Shown here: positions 1-10,166 of the stretch, in pieces
How the letters are laid out: each line of letters begins with the position of its first letter
How positions within the stretch are numbered: the first letter of the stretch is position 1
NCBI GenBank assembly: GCA_951812895.1
Contig: OX638333.1
Span: forward strand, 1,106,366 to 1,170,365
Origin: an uncultured Roseovarius sp.
GTDB lineage: Bacteria > Pseudomonadota > Alphaproteobacteria > Rhodobacterales > Rhodobacteraceae
DNA length: 64,000 bases
Reading direction: 5' to 3'
Position numbers and translations under genes: made by a program
Notes under the pieces: model-generated
What the model was told of the DNA's origin: nothing
What the model saw: the letters and a program-made list of their open reading frames with translations, nothing else
Database searches by the model: none

Positions 1-80
1 ACGGCTCAGTGACTCGATCTTGCACTGACTACGCCGAGCTGCCGCAACGACGCGGGCAGAAGATACTAAGGAGAGACGGT

Positions 81-287
81 ATGGCCAACGGCACCGTAAA
101 ATGGTTCAACTCGACCAAAGGCTATGGTTTTATTGCCCCCGAAGACGGCGGCAGTGATGTGTTCGTGCACATTTCTGCGGTTGAGCGGGCAGGTTTGACC
201 GGCCTGAAAGACGATCAGAAAGTGACTTTTGATATCGAAGCAGGCCGCGATGGTCGCAGTTCTGCATCCAATATCGCGCTGGCCTGA
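81..287 (+). CDS. Cold-shock domain protein
   Basis: A 68-residue single cold-shock domain protein, the usual size for the CspA family, which binds single-stranded RNA/DNA and melts mRNA structure. The RNA-binding motifs are visible: KWFNSTKGYGFI (RNP1-like, residues about 7-18) and DVFVHIS (RNP2-like, about 27-33). The start is fixed by a strong AAGGAG seven bases before the ATG; reading upstream in the same frame gives no family-like sequence. The gene is alone, convergent with the esterase downstream. Only about 80 bases of leader lie in the window, so cold-shock leader structures cannot be judged. Family call is firm; which paralogue it is cannot be told. Confidence 0.95.
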   Translation: MANGTVKWFNSTKGYGFIAPEDGGSDVFVHISAVERAGLTGLKDDQKVTFDIEAGRDGRSSASNIALA

Positions 288-311
288 GCCAGAGTTAATA
301 ACATTCCGGAT

Positions 312-331
312 CGGGCGCTACTGCGCGCCCG
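312..331. terminator. Bidirectional hairpin between convergent genes
   Basis: A perfect 7-bp stem (CGGGCGC / GCGCCCG) with a 6-base loop, placed between the cold-shock gene and the convergent esterase and overlapping the esterase stop codon. No strong U-tract follows on either strand, so termination is inferred from position and GC-rich stem. Confidence 0.5.
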
Positions 332-983
332 GCCCGATTTCGGAAATGAGTTCTAATGTCTGCGGGCCGATGGCTGCAACGATGCGGCCGACGCCATCGG
401 CATTGGGGTGAATGCCGTCGGCCTGAAAGTAAGGCTGTAGTTCCGATAACCCTCCTTGCCCCAGTCCGGCAAAGAAGCTTTCAAAAAAATGCACGCCAAA
501 TTCTGATGCCAGATCAGGGTAAATAGCGTCAAAGCTTTGTTTATACTCCGGCCCGAAATTACCCGGGGCCTGCATGCCGATTAACAACACCGGCACGCCG
601 TTTGTTTTGGAAATCTCCAGGATCGTACGCAGATTTTCGCGAGACATCTCTGGCGGCAGTCCCCGCAAAAAATCGTTGCCCCCAAGGGTCACGATCATCG
701 CATCGACATCCGGTGTCAGGCTCCATTCAACCCGCGCGGCCCCACCGGCAGTGGTATCGCCCGATACGCCGCCATTGATTACCTCAACCTCAGCCCCCTG
801 CCCGCGCAGCCAGGTTTCCAGCTGTGGTACAAACCCCTGATCATGTGGCAGTCCAAAACCCTGGGTCAGGCTATCACCCAGCGCGAGCACCTTTACAGGT
901 TCGGCAAGAACAGGCATGGCGAGGAAAAGCAGAACAAGAACCTTGCCCCCCACCGCTCTGACCCCATATGTCAGACACTTCAT
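318..983 (-). CDS. Secreted GDSL/SGNH arylesterase (TesA-like)
   Basis: A periplasmic SGNH-fold esterase/lysophospholipase of the TesA type, 221 residues with a signal peptide (MKCLTYG... hydrophobic core ending AMPVLA). Block I is ALGDSLTQGFG with the catalytic Ser, block II has Gly in GGVSGDTT, block III is GGNDFLRG, and block V has the Asp/His pair in DGIHPNADG near the C-terminus, so the catalytic set is complete. It is divergent from the ABC ATPase at 1003. An earlier ATG at 1004 would share a CATG with the ATPase start; 983 was chosen because the signal peptide then begins normally. Esterase preceding a LolD/FtsX-like pair is the common arrangement (tesA-ybbA-ybbP in E. coli). Confidence 0.9.
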   Translation of the reverse strand: MKCLTYGVRAVGGKVLVLLFLAMPVLAEPVKVLALGDSLTQGFGLPHDQGFVPQLETWLRGQGAEVEVINGGVSGDTTAGGAARVEWSLTPDVDAMIVTLGGNDFLRGLPPEMSRENLRTILEISKTNGVPVLLIGMQAPGNFGPEYKQSFDAIYPDLASEFGVHFFESFFAGLGQGGLSELQPYFQADGIHPNADGVGRIVAAIGPQTLELISEIGPGAQ

Positions 984-1002
984 TGCAATCAGGCACGTAT
1001 TC

Positions 1003-1692
1003 ATGACCAAACCCATTCTTTCACTCAACGGCGCCTGTCTGTCACTCGACGGCAATGCCGGACCTGTCCAGATACTTGATGCGATCACGCTGGATGTCCA
1101 CCGGCAAGAGACGATCGGCCTTGTCGGGGCATCGGGTTCCGGCAAATCTTCGCTGCTGATGCTGATGGGTGGGCTGGAGCGTGCGAGCTCTGGAAATGTC
1201 ACCGCATTGGGGCACAATCTGTCTGCCATGTCCGAGGATCAGCTTGCCCGGTTGCGGCGGGATCATTTTGGCATTGTGTTTCAGTCCTTTCACCTGATCC
1301 CGACAATGACCGCCCTGGAAAACGTCGCCACGCCGCTGGAACTGGCAGGAACGTCCGATGCCTATGACCGTGCTGCTGAGGAGCTGGAAACGGTTGGGCT
1401 TTCTGCGCGTTCCGGGCATTACCCATCGCAACTTTCGGGTGGCGAACAACAGCGCGTCGCACTGGCCCGCGCCGCGGCGCCAAGGCCGGATATCCTGCTT
1501 GCGGATGAACCCACCGGCAACCTCGACAGCGCCAATGGATCGGCCATCATCGAGATGTTGTTTGATCTGCGTGAGCGGCACAATTCCACGCTTGTCCTTG
1601 TCACTCATGCACCAGAACTGGCCCAGCGCTGTGATCGTGTAATCACATTGTCGGACGGACGGATCGAGACCGCAAAAGAGGCCGCCGCATGA
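1003..1692 (+). CDS. ABC transporter ATP-binding protein (YbbA/LolD-like)
   Basis: A 229-residue ATPase of the MacB/LolD/YbbA group. Walker A is GASGSGKS (residues 42-49), the signature LSGGEQ is at 144-149 and Walker B DILLADE at 163-169, followed by the D-loop and a switch His (VTHAPEL). It overlaps the permease gene by 4 bases (ATGA), so the two form one unit. These ATPases power extrusion or lipoprotein-handling permeases with FtsX folds rather than importers; the neighbouring esterase matches the E. coli tesA/ybbA/ybbP layout. The substrate is unknown. An upstream in-frame start at 916 would run into the esterase gene and adds non-family sequence. Confidence 0.93.
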   Translation: MTKPILSLNGACLSLDGNAGPVQILDAITLDVHRQETIGLVGASGSGKSSLLMLMGGLERASSGNVTALGHNLSAMSEDQLARLRRDHFGIVFQSFHLIPTMTALENVATPLELAGTSDAYDRAAEELETVGLSARSGHYPSQLSGGEQQRVALARAAAPRPDILLADEPTGNLDSANGSAIIEMLFDLRERHNSTLVLVTHAPELAQRCDRVITLSDGRIETAKEAAA

Positions 1693-4208
1693 CCCTGCGG
1701 GTCGCAGCGCGGCTGGCGCGCAGAGAACTGCGAGGCGGTATTCGGGGTTTTCGGATTTTTCTGGGTTGTGTGATTCTGGGTGTTGCCGCGATTGCCGCCG
1801 TTGGCACGGTTCGCGAAAGCATTTCCCAGGGCTTGGTTCAGGAAGGTGCGCGTCTTTTGGGCGGGGACGCCGAGATTGAACTTACCTATCGCTTTGCCAA
1901 TGAAGCAGAGCGCGAATGGATGGATGCCACTGCGCTGGCTGTGTCTGAAATCGTCGACTTCCGGTCGATGGCGGTGACAGAGGATGGCGCCCGTGGGTTA
2001 ACCCAGATCAAAGCTGTTGATGGGGCCTATCCTTTGATTGGTGAAGTGGGGCTTGAACCCGACATGCCGCTGGAAACAGCACTTGCCGGGGATGGTACTT
2101 TGCCCGGTGCTGTCATGCATCCATTGCTGTCAGAGCAGCTTGGGATCGTGCCCGGGGATCAATTCCGCCTGGGCATTCAGGAATTCCGCCTCATGGCGAA
2201 TTTGGTGGAAGAGCCAGATAACGTAACGGCGGGTTTTGGTCTGGGGCCAAGGACAATTGTAGCAACACCCGCACTTGATGCCTCGGGCCTGCTGTCACCG
2301 GGCACCGTATTTTCCACACTTTACCGGCTTGAATTGCCTGACAATGCCGATCTTGCGGGGTTGCAGGCAGAGGCTGAAACAACATGGCCGGACAGCGGTA
2401 TTCGCTGGCGCGATGCGAGAAACGGCGCGCCGGGTGTGGCCTCTTTTGTAGACCGGTTGGGCGCGTTTCTCGTGCTGGTCGGACTGACCGGACTGGCGGT
2501 GGGCGGGGTCGGAATTTCAGCAGCTTTGCGCGCTTACCTCGCGTCAAAAACCGAAGTCATCGCCACATTGAGGACGCTCGGAGCGGATCAGAGTACAGTT
2601 TTCGTCATCTATTTCATCCAGATCGGTGTTCTGACGTTGATCGGTCTGTGCGCCGGGCTTGCGCTTGGTGTTGGCGTGCCTGTCTTACTGGCACCTTTGA
2701 TCGGCTCTCTGCTTCCTGTGCCGGCTGTGTTTGCGGTGTATGGCGGACCGATAGGCGAGGCTGCTCTTTACAGCATTTTGACCGTCGCCATCTTTACGCT
2801 CTGGCCGCTTGCCCGTGCGCGTGAAGTGCGTGCTGCAGCACTATACCGTGACGCACTTTCCCAAGCACGCGCATTGCCGGCGCTACCCTTTTTGTTGGCA
2901 ACGGTGTTTCTGATCGCGACGCTGTTGTTGTCGGCCGCATCGTTTTCCGGGGATTGGTTACTGACCTTGTGGACAGCGGGAGGGATCGCGGGATCCCTTA
3001 TCCTGTTAAGCTTGTCTGCCTATCTGATCCGCTGGGCGGCCCAGAGATTGCGCCGACGTGCGCGCGGGCGGCCCGCCCTGGGCTGGGCGCTGGCAGCGAT
3101 CGGCGGGCCGGGCAGCACCGCCGGGCCGGTGGTGTTGTCGCTTGGGCTGGGGTTGGCGGTTTTGGCCGCGGTGGGACAGATTGATCAAAACCTGCGCAGC
3201 GCGATTGTGCGCGACCTGCCCGACCGTGCGCCATCGTTTTTCTTTGTGGACATCCAGAAAGACCAAATGCCGGGTTTCATGGCCCAGTTGGAAGACAACA
3301 GCGGCGTCAGCCGGATTGACCAGGCCCCGATGCTGCGCGGGATACTCACCCGTATAAACGACCAGCCCGCCAGCGAAGTTGCCGGAGATCACTGGGTCGT
3401 GCGCGGTGACCGGGGCATCAGTTATGCTGCGGCTCTGCCAGAGCGTACAAAGATTTCTGCGGGGGAATGGTGGGGGCCGGGCTATACCGGCGCGCCGCAG
3501 GTCAGCTTTTCGAAAGCCGAAGCAGAGGAAATGGGCCTCTCGCTTGGCGATGAAATCACGGTTAACATTTTAGGGCGCGAAATCACTGCGACGCTTACCT
3601 CATTCCGTGAGGTTGATTTTTCAACTGCGGGAATGGGGTTTGTGATGGTCATGAACCCCGCCGCCTTGTCGGGTGCGCCCCATACTTTCATTGCGACTGT
3701 CTATGCCGATTCTGAGGAGGAAGCCGGTGTGTTGCGCGGTATATCTGACGCCTACCCTAACGTGACCGCGATTCAGGTGCGCGATGCCGTGGAGCGGGTG
3801 AGCAAGCTGCTTGCCGGCCTGGCCTCGGCCACGGCCTGGGGGGCGTCGGTGGCGCTGCTGACCGGATTTTTGGTACTGATCGGTGCAGCGGCAGCGGATC
3901 AGCGGGCACGTAGCTATGAAGCGGCAATCCTGAAAACCCTTGGGGCCAGCCGGGCGCGCATTCTGGCAGGGCAGGCGATGCGGTCTGCGCTGTTGGGTGC
4001 AGCAGCTGGTATCGTGGCGTTGGCTGCTGGTGTCACTGGGGGATGGGCGGTTTGCCGGTTCATCATGGAAACACGGTTTGAAGTGGCGATTGGGCCGGCT
4101 TTGCTGATCGTATTGGGGGGCGCTGCAATCAGCCTGATTGCAGGGCTGTGTTTTGCGCTTGGACCGATGTCGGCGCGCCCGGCACGGATACTGCGCGCAC
4201 GGGAATAG
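1689..4208 (+). CDS. FtsX-family ABC permease (YbbP-like)
   Basis: A large 839-residue inner-membrane permease. An N-terminal membrane helix (GCVILGVAAIAAVG, about 25-45) is followed by a long periplasmic part, an FtsX helix group at about 250-380 (VGLTGLAVGGVGISAAL; KTEVIATLRTLGA is the typical coupling loop), further helices at about 390-490, a second periplasmic domain, and a second FtsX group at about 690-835 with the repeated coupling loop YEAAILKTLGASRARIL. This duplicated architecture is that of YbbP. It overlaps its ATPase by 4 bases. The role is probably lipid or lipoprotein related, but no substrate can be read from the sequence. Confidence 0.92.
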   Translation: MTLRVAARLARRELRGGIRGFRIFLGCVILGVAAIAAVGTVRESISQGLVQEGARLLGGDAEIELTYRFANEAEREWMDATALAVSEIVDFRSMAVTEDGARGLTQIKAVDGAYPLIGEVGLEPDMPLETALAGDGTLPGAVMHPLLSEQLGIVPGDQFRLGIQEFRLMANLVEEPDNVTAGFGLGPRTIVATPALDASGLLSPGTVFSTLYRLELPDNADLAGLQAEAETTWPDSGIRWRDARNGAPGVASFVDRLGAFLVLVGLTGLAVGGVGISAALRAYLASKTEVIATLRTLGADQSTVFVIYFIQIGVLTLIGLCAGLALGVGVPVLLAPLIGSLLPVPAVFAVYGGPIGEAALYSILTVAIFTLWPLARAREVRAAALYRDALSQARALPALPFLLATVFLIATLLLSAASFSGDWLLTLWTAGGIAGSLILLSLSAYLIRWAAQRLRRRARGRPALGWALAAIGGPGSTAGPVVLSLGLGLAVLAAVGQIDQNLRSAIVRDLPDRAPSFFFVDIQKDQMPGFMAQLEDNSGVSRIDQAPMLRGILTRINDQPASEVAGDHWVVRGDRGISYAAALPERTKISAGEWWGPGYTGAPQVSFSKAEAEEMGLSLGDEITVNILGREITATLTSFREVDFSTAGMGFVMVMNPAALSGAPHTFIATVYADSEEEAGVLRGISDAYPNVTAIQVRDAVERVSKLLAGLASATAWGASVALLTGFLVLIGAAAADQRARSYEAAILKTLGASRARILAGQAMRSALLGAAAGIVALAAGVTGGWAVCRFIMETRFEVAIGPALLIVLGGAAISLIAGLCFALGPMSARPARILRARE

Positions 4209-4223
4209 AATTCAGGTGCGCGT

Positions 4224-5174
4224 TTAGGTCAAACGGCCTCGCTGTTCCCCGGGGGAGACACCGAAGAACCCGCGATACACCCGCGAGAAATGCGTGACGG
4301 ATCGAAAGCCGCAGGCAATCGCAATTTCGGTGACTGACTTTTCGCTTTGCAGCAGCAGGTTTCGGGCGCGCTGCATTCGGATCTCTTGGTAGTATTTTGA
4401 CGGCGAACGGTCGAGATACCGACGAAACAACCGTTCCAACTGCCGGGTTGAGATACCGACATGTGCAGCCACTTCAGTAGTGGAAAGCGGATCTTCGATT
4501 TCTTCTGACATGCGTTGAATGGCCTGTGTCAGATGCGGGTTGCGCATACCATGCCGGGCCTGCACCGAAATCTTTTGAGCTGCGGTCGACTCACGCACAG
4601 AACTGAGCACCATCTGGTCGGCCACGCGGTCTGCGAGGTCTTCGCCATGCGCCGTGCGGATCAAATGCAGCATCAGGTCGGCGGTGGCCGTTCCGCCGGA
4701 TGCGGTGATGATTTTCTCGTCCGGTACAAACACATTGGGCACCAGATCCACATCGGGAAACTCTTCCACAAACAGATCATGAAACTGCCAGTGAACAGCC
4801 GTTCGCATTCCATCCAGCATACCCGCAAAGGCCAAAATATAGGCTGCTGAACACAACGCCCCGATGGGTGTGCCATGCAACCTTTCCCGCCGCAGCGCCG
4901 CCAAAAGCGATCGGGAAATGTGGTTACGCATATTGAGGCCTGACAAAACAAAGAGCCGATCCGCCTGCCAACGCTTGTCGAAACCACCATGAACGCGGAT
5001 GACTGTACCGCTGGAGCTCATCGCGGTTTCACCGTTTTCCGAGGCAAAGCTCCATTCATAGAGCGCCTGACCGCTTTCCAGATTGGCGATGCGCAATGGT
5101 TCTATCGCGCAGGAAAACGCAATATGGGCAAATTCATCCACAAGATAGAAAACGAAGGATTCAGTTTTCGACAT
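4224..5174 (-). CDS. GlxA-family AraC-type transcriptional regulator
   Basis: A 316-residue regulator with an N-terminal DJ-1/PfpI-like domain (SFVFYLVDEFAHIAFSCAIEPLRIAN onward, shared with amidotransferases but used here for sensing) and a C-terminal AraC double helix-turn-helix (AAHVGISTRQLERLFRRYL, then AIACGFRSVTHFSRVYR). The start at 5174 has a G-rich Shine-Dalgarno just upstream and removes a non-family extension. GlxA-type proteins such as GbdR control glycine betaine and related amine catabolism in other bacteria. It sits immediately downstream of, and on the same strand as, gcvP, which makes a role in glycine or betaine-derived one-carbon metabolism likely, but this is inference. 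Confidence 0.88.
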   Translation of the reverse strand: MSKTESFVFYLVDEFAHIAFSCAIEPLRIANLESGQALYEWSFASENGETAMSSSGTVIRVHGGFDKRWQADRLFVLSGLNMRNHISRSLLAALRRERLHGTPIGALCSAAYILAFAGMLDGMRTAVHWQFHDLFVEEFPDVDLVPNVFVPDEKIITASGGTATADLMLHLIRTAHGEDLADRVADQMVLSSVRESTAAQKISVQARHGMRNPHLTQAIQRMSEEIEDPLSTTEVAAHVGISTRQLERLFRRYLDRSPSKYYQEIRMQRARNLLLQSEKSVTEIAIACGFRSVTHFSRVYRGFFGVSPGEQRGRLT

Positions 5175-5324
5175 CACCCACCCCCGACCGGCGATCAAGC
5201 GGCCTGTGATTAGAACATAGTGCAATATCACACATGCTCAAATTATGGGACCAGTCAAAAAAGTACCCCCGACAACATAAAATTGTCGGGGATGTAGGTT
5301 TTTTAGTCTGAGTAGCTTTTGCTG

Positions 5325-8174
5325 CTATTCTGCCGCTTCAGCATACTCTTCCATAGGTGGGCATGTGCAGACCAAGTGGCGATCACCATACACGTTGTCG
5401 ACGCGATTGACCGGAGGCCAGTATTTGTCGACCCGGAAGGCCCCTTTGGGATAGCAGGCTTGTTCTCGGGTATAGGGCCGGTCCCAGTCACCTACCAGAT
5501 CTTCGACCGTGTGCGGCGCGTTCTTGAGCGGATTGTTTTCCGCATCAATCGTGCCTTCTTCGATCTCACGAATTTCATCGCGGATCGCCAGCATCGCATC
5601 ACAGAAGCGGTCAAGCTCTGCTTTGTTTTCGCTTTCTGTTGGCTCCACCATCAATGTTCCGGCCACTGGCCAGCTCATCGTTGGGGCGTGAAAACCGTTG
5701 TCAATCAGACGCTTGGCGATGTCGTCCACAGTAACTCCGGCGCTGTCTGCAAAGGGGCGTGTGTCGATAATACACTCATGCGCCACCCGGCCTTTGCTGC
5801 CTTTGTAAAGCACGTCATAGGCCCCTTCGAGACGTTTGGCGATGTAGTTGGCGTTTAGAATCGCCACCCGCGTCGCCTGTGCCAAACCATCGCCCCCCAT
5901 CAGCAGGCAATACGCCCAGCTGATCGGCAGGATCGAAGGTGAGCCATAGGGCGCGCCTGATACCGGCCCCTGCTCGCCACCTGTTTCCGGATGCCCCGGA
6001 AGATGTGGCACCAGATGCTCTTTTACACCGATTGGCCCCATACCGGGCCCTCCGCCACCATGCGGAATACAAAAGGTTTTGTGCAGGTTAAGGTGACTTA
6101 CATCGCCGCCCACATCACCCGGACGGGCTAGGCCCACCATCGCATTCATGTTGGCACCGTCGATATAGACCTGGCCACCGTGATCGTGCACCAGCTGCGT
6201 CACTTCACGCACGCTTTCCTCGAAAACGCCATGGGTGCTGGGATAGGTGATCATGCATGCGGCCAAGTTGTCTGAATGCTGTTCTGCCTTGGCCCGGAAG
6301 TCATCCAGATCAATGTCACCATTTGCACCGGACTGAACGACCACAACTTTCCAGCCCACCATCTGTGCACTCGCCGGGTTGGTCCCATGTGCGCTCATCG
6401 GGATGAGGCAAACATTGCGGTGCCCTTCACCGCGTGAGCGGTGATATGCGGAAATGCTCAGAAGACCTGCATACTCTCCCTGAGCGCCCGAATTGGGTTG
6501 CATCGAAATGGCGTCATAGCCGGTAATGTCACAGAGCTTTGAGGAAAGATCATCAATGAGCTCTTTGTACCCCAAGGCCTGATCCTGCGGGCAGAAAGGA
6601 TGCAGCCGGGCAAACTCGCGCCAGCTGATCGGGATCATCTGGGCCGCGGCGTTCAACTTCATGGTACAAGACCCAAGCGGGATCATCGCCCGGTCAAGTG
6701 CCAGATCTCGGTCGGCGAGGCGACGCATATAGCGCATCATCTCGGTCTCGGCCCGGTTCATATGGAAAATCGGGTGAGTCAGATATTCGGTCTTGCGATG
6801 CATGTGTGGTGGCACCCGGTATTCGGGGCCAAACTCATCATCCTTGCGGCGAATACCAAAAGCACGCCAGACCGCCTCTACATTCTTGGGCCGGGTTGCT
6901 TCGTCAATGGTGATGCCAACACGGGTTTCCCCAACGCGGCGCAGGTTGATACCTTCGTCAATCGCAGACTTGATCACAGCCGCCTGCAGCGGACCAACAT
7001 CAACCGTGATTGTGTCAAAGAACACTTTGGGGTCGACCTTGAACCCGGCATTTTCAAGCCCGTTGGCAAGGCGAACCGTTTTACGGTGAATTCGCTGTGC
7101 AATCGCCTTGAGTCCCTTTGGACCGTGGAACACCGCATACATAGAGGCCATAACAGCCAGCAATGCCTGCGCTGTGCACACGTTAGATGTGGCTTTCTCA
7201 CGGCGGATATGCTGCTCGCGGGCCTGCAGCGACAAACGGTAGGCTTTGTTGCCACGCGCATCAACCGACACGCCGACGATCCGGCCCGGCATTGAGCGTT
7301 TATAGGCATCTTTGGTTGCCATATAGGCCGCGTGCGGACCACCATAGCCCATTGGCACGCCAAATCGCTGTGTGGTTCCCACAGCAATATCTACACCCAT
7401 CTGGCCGGGCTCTTTCAGCAAAGTAAGTGCCAGAGGATCGGCAGAGACAACGCCGATAGCTTTGTTTTCATGCAACGCGGCAATTTGGTCTGTAAAATCA
7501 CGGACGTGGCCATAGGTGCCAGGGTACTGGAATATCGCACCGAAAACCTTTGTTGCATCCAGTTTGTCCGGGTTGCCAACGATAATCTCGATTCCCAGAG
7601 GGGCAGCGCGCGTTTTCATCACGGCGATGTTCTGCGGGTGGCAATCGCGATCGATGAAAAATGCTGTTGCTTTGGATTTCGAAACCCGCTGCGCCATTGT
7701 CATCGCTTCCGCGCAGGCGGTGGATTCGTCCAGCAACGATGCATTCGCGATATCAAGACCTGTCAGATCGGCAATCATCGTCTGATAGTTGAGCATCGCT
7801 TCGAGCCGGCCCTGGCTGATTTCTGCCTGATAGGGAGAATAGGATGTGTACCATGCCGGGTTTTCCAGAATGTTCCGCTGGATCGCCGGGGGTGTGACCG
7901 TGCCGTGGTATCCCTGACCAATCATGCTGACCAGAACCTTGTTCTTGGCTGCTGTCACACGCATAAAATGCATCAGTTCACGCTCTGATTTAGCCTTGCC
8001 GAAATCGAGTGGTTTCTCCATCCTGATCGCACTGGGGACGGTCTCATCGATCAGTCCTTCAAGGTCTTTGGCCCCAATTGTGGCCAGCATCTCTGCCATC
8101 TCTTCAGGAGAGGGACCAATGTGACGACGGTTGGCGAAATCATAAGGCAGGTAGTCTGTAGGTGTAAAAGCCAT
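5325..8174 (-). CDS. gcvP: Glycine dehydrogenase (decarboxylating), P-protein
   Basis: Full-length 949-residue P-protein of the glycine cleavage system: a PLP enzyme that decarboxylates glycine and passes the aminomethyl group to the lipoyl arm of GcvH. The two fused halves are both present; the PLP lysine is Lys699 in [16 protein letters not shown], and the glycine-rich loop follows. The start at 8174 is chosen because GGAGGA lies four bases upstream; the ATG 12 bases earlier lies inside that Shine-Dalgarno region. It is last in a gcvT-gcvH-gcvP operon, about 210 bases after gcvH, and all three genes lie behind the glycine riboswitch at 9975-10130. Confidence 0.97.
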   Translation of the reverse strand: MAFTPTDYLPYDFANRRHIGPSPEEMAEMLATIGAKDLEGLIDETVPSAIRMEKPLDFGKAKSERELMHFMRVTAAKNKVLVSMIGQGYHGTVTPPAIQRNILENPAWYTSYSPYQAEISQGRLEAMLNYQTMIADLTGLDIANASLLDESTACAEAMTMAQRVSKSKATAFFIDRDCHPQNIAVMKTRAAPLGIEIIVGNPDKLDATKVFGAIFQYPGTYGHVRDFTDQIAALHENKAIGVVSADPLALTLLKEPGQMGVDIAVGTTQRFGVPMGYGGPHAAYMATKDAYKRSMPGRIVGVSVDARGNKAYRLSLQAREQHIRREKATSNVCTAQALLAVMASMYAVFHGPKGLKAIAQRIHRKTVRLANGLENAGFKVDPKVFFDTITVDVGPLQAAVIKSAIDEGINLRRVGETRVGITIDEATRPKNVEAVWRAFGIRRKDDEFGPEYRVPPHMHRKTEYLTHPIFHMNRAETEMMRYMRRLADRDLALDRAMIPLGSCTMKLNAAAQMIPISWREFARLHPFCPQDQALGYKELIDDLSSKLCDITGYDAISMQPNSGAQGEYAGLLSISAYHRSRGEGHRNVCLIPMSAHGTNPASAQMVGWKVVVVQSGANGDIDLDDFRAKAEQHSDNLAACMITYPSTHGVFEESVREVTQLVHDHGGQVYIDGANMNAMVGLARPGDVGGDVSHLNLHKTFCIPHGGGGPGMGPIGVKEHLVPHLPGHPETGGEQGPVSGAPYGSPSILPISWAYCLLMGGDGLAQATRVAILNANYIAKRLEGAYDVLYKGSKGRVAHECIIDTRPFADSAGVTVDDIAKRLIDNGFHAPTMSWPVAGTLMVEPTESENKAELDRFCDAMLAIRDEIREIEEGTIDAENNPLKNAPHTVEDLVGDWDRPYTREQACYPKGAFRVDKYWPPVNRVDNVYGDRHLVCTCPPMEEYAEAAE

Positions 8175-8384
8175 TGGCTCCTCCATTTCAATTTCCTGAT
8201 CCGGCCTCAGCGAATTACCCGCAGGCTAGTGGATTCAGGTGCAGCATTTCCCCAAGGGGCAGCCCAAAGGCGCATCGTGCCAAGGGCCAAAACCTGACGC
8301 TGTCAGTCTTGTCGGGTGATCCAACCAGATCGTCGGATTGCCACCCCTTTGATCAGGCAGCAATCCGCAGCATCCGTAGTTCGA

Positions 8385-8744
8385 TTAGCCGATGAACTCT
8401 TTGTAGGCTGCTTCGTCCATGTAGTCGTCCATCTGACTTGCATCGGAGGCTTTGATCTTGAAGATCCAGCCTCCGCCGATCGGATCTTCATTCACAGTGC
8501 TTGGTGCGTCTTCCAGCGCCCCGTTCACTTCAACGATCTCTCCGTCAATCGGTGCCAGAATGTCGCTCGCCGCCTTGACGCTTTCGATCACCACAATCTC
8601 TTCGTCCTTGGTCACCTCGGTGCCGGTATCAGGCAGGTCAACGAATACGATATCGCCAAGCTGTTCGGCGGCATGTTCAGTGATGCCAACAACAACAACA
8701 TCCCCTTCGACGCGCAGCCATTCATGTTCTTCGGTGAATTTCAT
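8385..8744 (-). CDS. gcvH: Glycine cleavage system H protein
   Basis: A 119-residue lipoyl carrier protein, standard length. The lipoylated lysine is Lys57 in the motif [10 protein letters not shown]-terminus [13 protein letters not shown] and the loop [12 protein letters not shown] are diagnostic. The ATG at 8744 follows an AGGGAGAAAG ribosome site. It sits 19 bases downstream of gcvT and upstream of gcvP in the same transcript, shuttling the aminomethyl group between P and T proteins. Confidence 0.97.
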   Translation of the reverse strand: MKFTEEHEWLRVEGDVVVVGITEHAAEQLGDIVFVDLPDTGTEVTKDEEIVVIESVKAASDILAPIDGEIVEVNGALEDAPSTVNEDPIGGGWIFKIKASDASQMDDYMDEAAYKEFIG

Positions 8745-8763
8745 GATCTTTCTCCCTTGGTGA

Positions 8764-9888
8764 TCAGCGTTTGAAATTTGCAGATGTGAAAGGCATTGCA
8801 GCAACCGTTACCGGCTGTCGCTTGCCTCGCACTTCGCCAAAAAGCTTTGTGCCTTCGGCGGCTAATTCTGAGGACACATAGCCCATAGACATTGGTCCTT
8901 CGATTGTTGGGCCAAACGCACCTGATGTAATTGAACCCACAGGATCACCACCTTCAGCCTCTTTGTAAAGATGTGTTCCTTCGCGCATGGGTGCCCGTGA
9001 TTCCGGACGAAGCCCGACACGTGCGCGGCTGGCGCCATTTTCCAGCTCGTCCAGAATGCGCGCGGCCCCCGGAAAGCCACCTTCGCGGTCGCCGCCACGG
9101 CGGCGCACTTTCTGTATGGCCCAGTTCAGGCTTGCCTCTACCGGGCTGGTCGTGGTGTCGATGTCATTACCATAAAGGCACAAACCGCCTTCCAGCCGCA
9201 GACTGTCCCGCGCGCCTAGCCCGATAGGCTCTACCGCGTCATGCGCCAGCAATGCGCGTGCAAAAGCTTCTGCATGTTCATCCGGCACCGAAATTTCATA
9301 TCCGTCTTCACCGGTATAACCAGAGCGTGAAATCCACAGCTCACCATAGTCCGATGCAAAAATTCCAACATCCATGAACCGCATTGCATCACAACCCGGC
9401 GCGATTGGCTCCAACACACCCTCGGAAGCGGGGCCCTGCAGGGCAAGAAGTGCACGGCCCTCGATTTCTTCGATTTCGCAACCTTCCAGACCCGCGCGCA
9501 TATGCGCGATGTCGGCCTCTTTACAAGCCGCATTGACCACAACAAACAAATGATCGACGCGATTGGCCAGCATCAGGTCGTCGAGGATGCCTCCTTCTTC
9601 GTTGGTAAAGAAACCGTATCGCTGACGTTTCTCACCAAGCGCCAAAAGGCTTACAGGGACCAATGATTCCATCGCTTTGGCCGCGCCGGCATATCCGTCG
9701 GCATGGCGTACAATGACCTGACCCATGTGGCTGACATCGAACAATCCGGCACTTGCGCGCGTATGTTGATGTTCCTTCATCACGCCCAGACCGTATTGCA
9801 CCGGCATTTCATACCCGGCAAAGGGCACCATCTTGCCACCCAGCTCTTTGTGCAAGGCATTGAGTGGCGTTTGACGCAGTTCGCTCAT
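8764..9888 (-). CDS. gcvT: Glycine cleavage system aminomethyltransferase, T-protein
   Basis: A 374-residue T-protein that releases ammonia from the H-protein-bound aminomethyl group and makes 5,10-methylene-THF. Diagnostic stretches are [12 protein letters not shown] (about residues 19-30), [18 protein letters not shown] and [13 protein letters not shown], including the conserved Arg/Asp region used for folate binding. The start MSELRQTPL at 9888 has GGGAGAGA just upstream; the in-frame upstream sequence runs into the riboswitch leader. First gene of gcvTHP and the one directly controlled by the glycine riboswitch. Confidence 0.97.
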   Translation of the reverse strand: MSELRQTPLNALHKELGGKMVPFAGYEMPVQYGLGVMKEHQHTRASAGLFDVSHMGQVIVRHADGYAGAAKAMESLVPVSLLALGEKRQRYGFFTNEEGGILDDLMLANRVDHLFVVVNAACKEADIAHMRAGLEGCEIEEIEGRALLALQGPASEGVLEPIAPGCDAMRFMDVGIFASDYGELWISRSGYTGEDGYEISVPDEHAEAFARALLAHDAVEPIGLGARDSLRLEGGLCLYGNDIDTTTSPVEASLNWAIQKVRRRGGDREGGFPGAARILDELENGASRARVGLRPESRAPMREGTHLYKEAEGGDPVGSITSGAFGPTIEGPMSMGYVSSELAAEGTKLFGEVRGKRQPVTVAAMPFTSANFKR

Positions 9889-9974
9889 CCGTTCTCTCCC
9901 ACTTTGTGGGCCGGGAAAAATCTTGCGATTAACCGGCACCGTCCCAACGTATGTCTATCATACGTCCGCGATGC

Positions 9975-10130
9975 CCCCTCTGTCCTTTCGCCTGAGATCG
10001 CTATCCCTTCGGCGTACCGGAAAAAATCCGGTCTCTCTCCAGAGTCCTATTTATCAGATCGGTCCTTGTGGCCTGAGAGTTTCCGGGGCGGTTGCTCCTT
10101 CGGCACCGGCTAAGCCGGTTCTCCCGATCC
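9975..10130 (-). promoter_or_regulatory. Tandem glycine riboswitch
   Basis: Read on the minus strand, two glycine aptamers lie head to tail in the gcvT leader. The first (about 10130-10061) has GGGAGA, the core GCCGAAGGAGCAA, then ACTCTCAGGC and AAGGACC. The second (about 10047-9975) has GGAGAGA, the core GCCGAAGGGAUAG, AUCUCAGGCGAAAGGAC and a G-rich close. This is the classic two-aptamer arrangement in which glycine turns on the cleavage operon. The gap from the second aptamer to the gcvT ATG is about 85 bases, where the expression platform must lie; I could not resolve its fold. Exact ends are approximate. Confidence 0.92.
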
Positions 10131-10166
10131 AATAATTGTGTGCTTTAGTATACAATCCGAGTCGCA

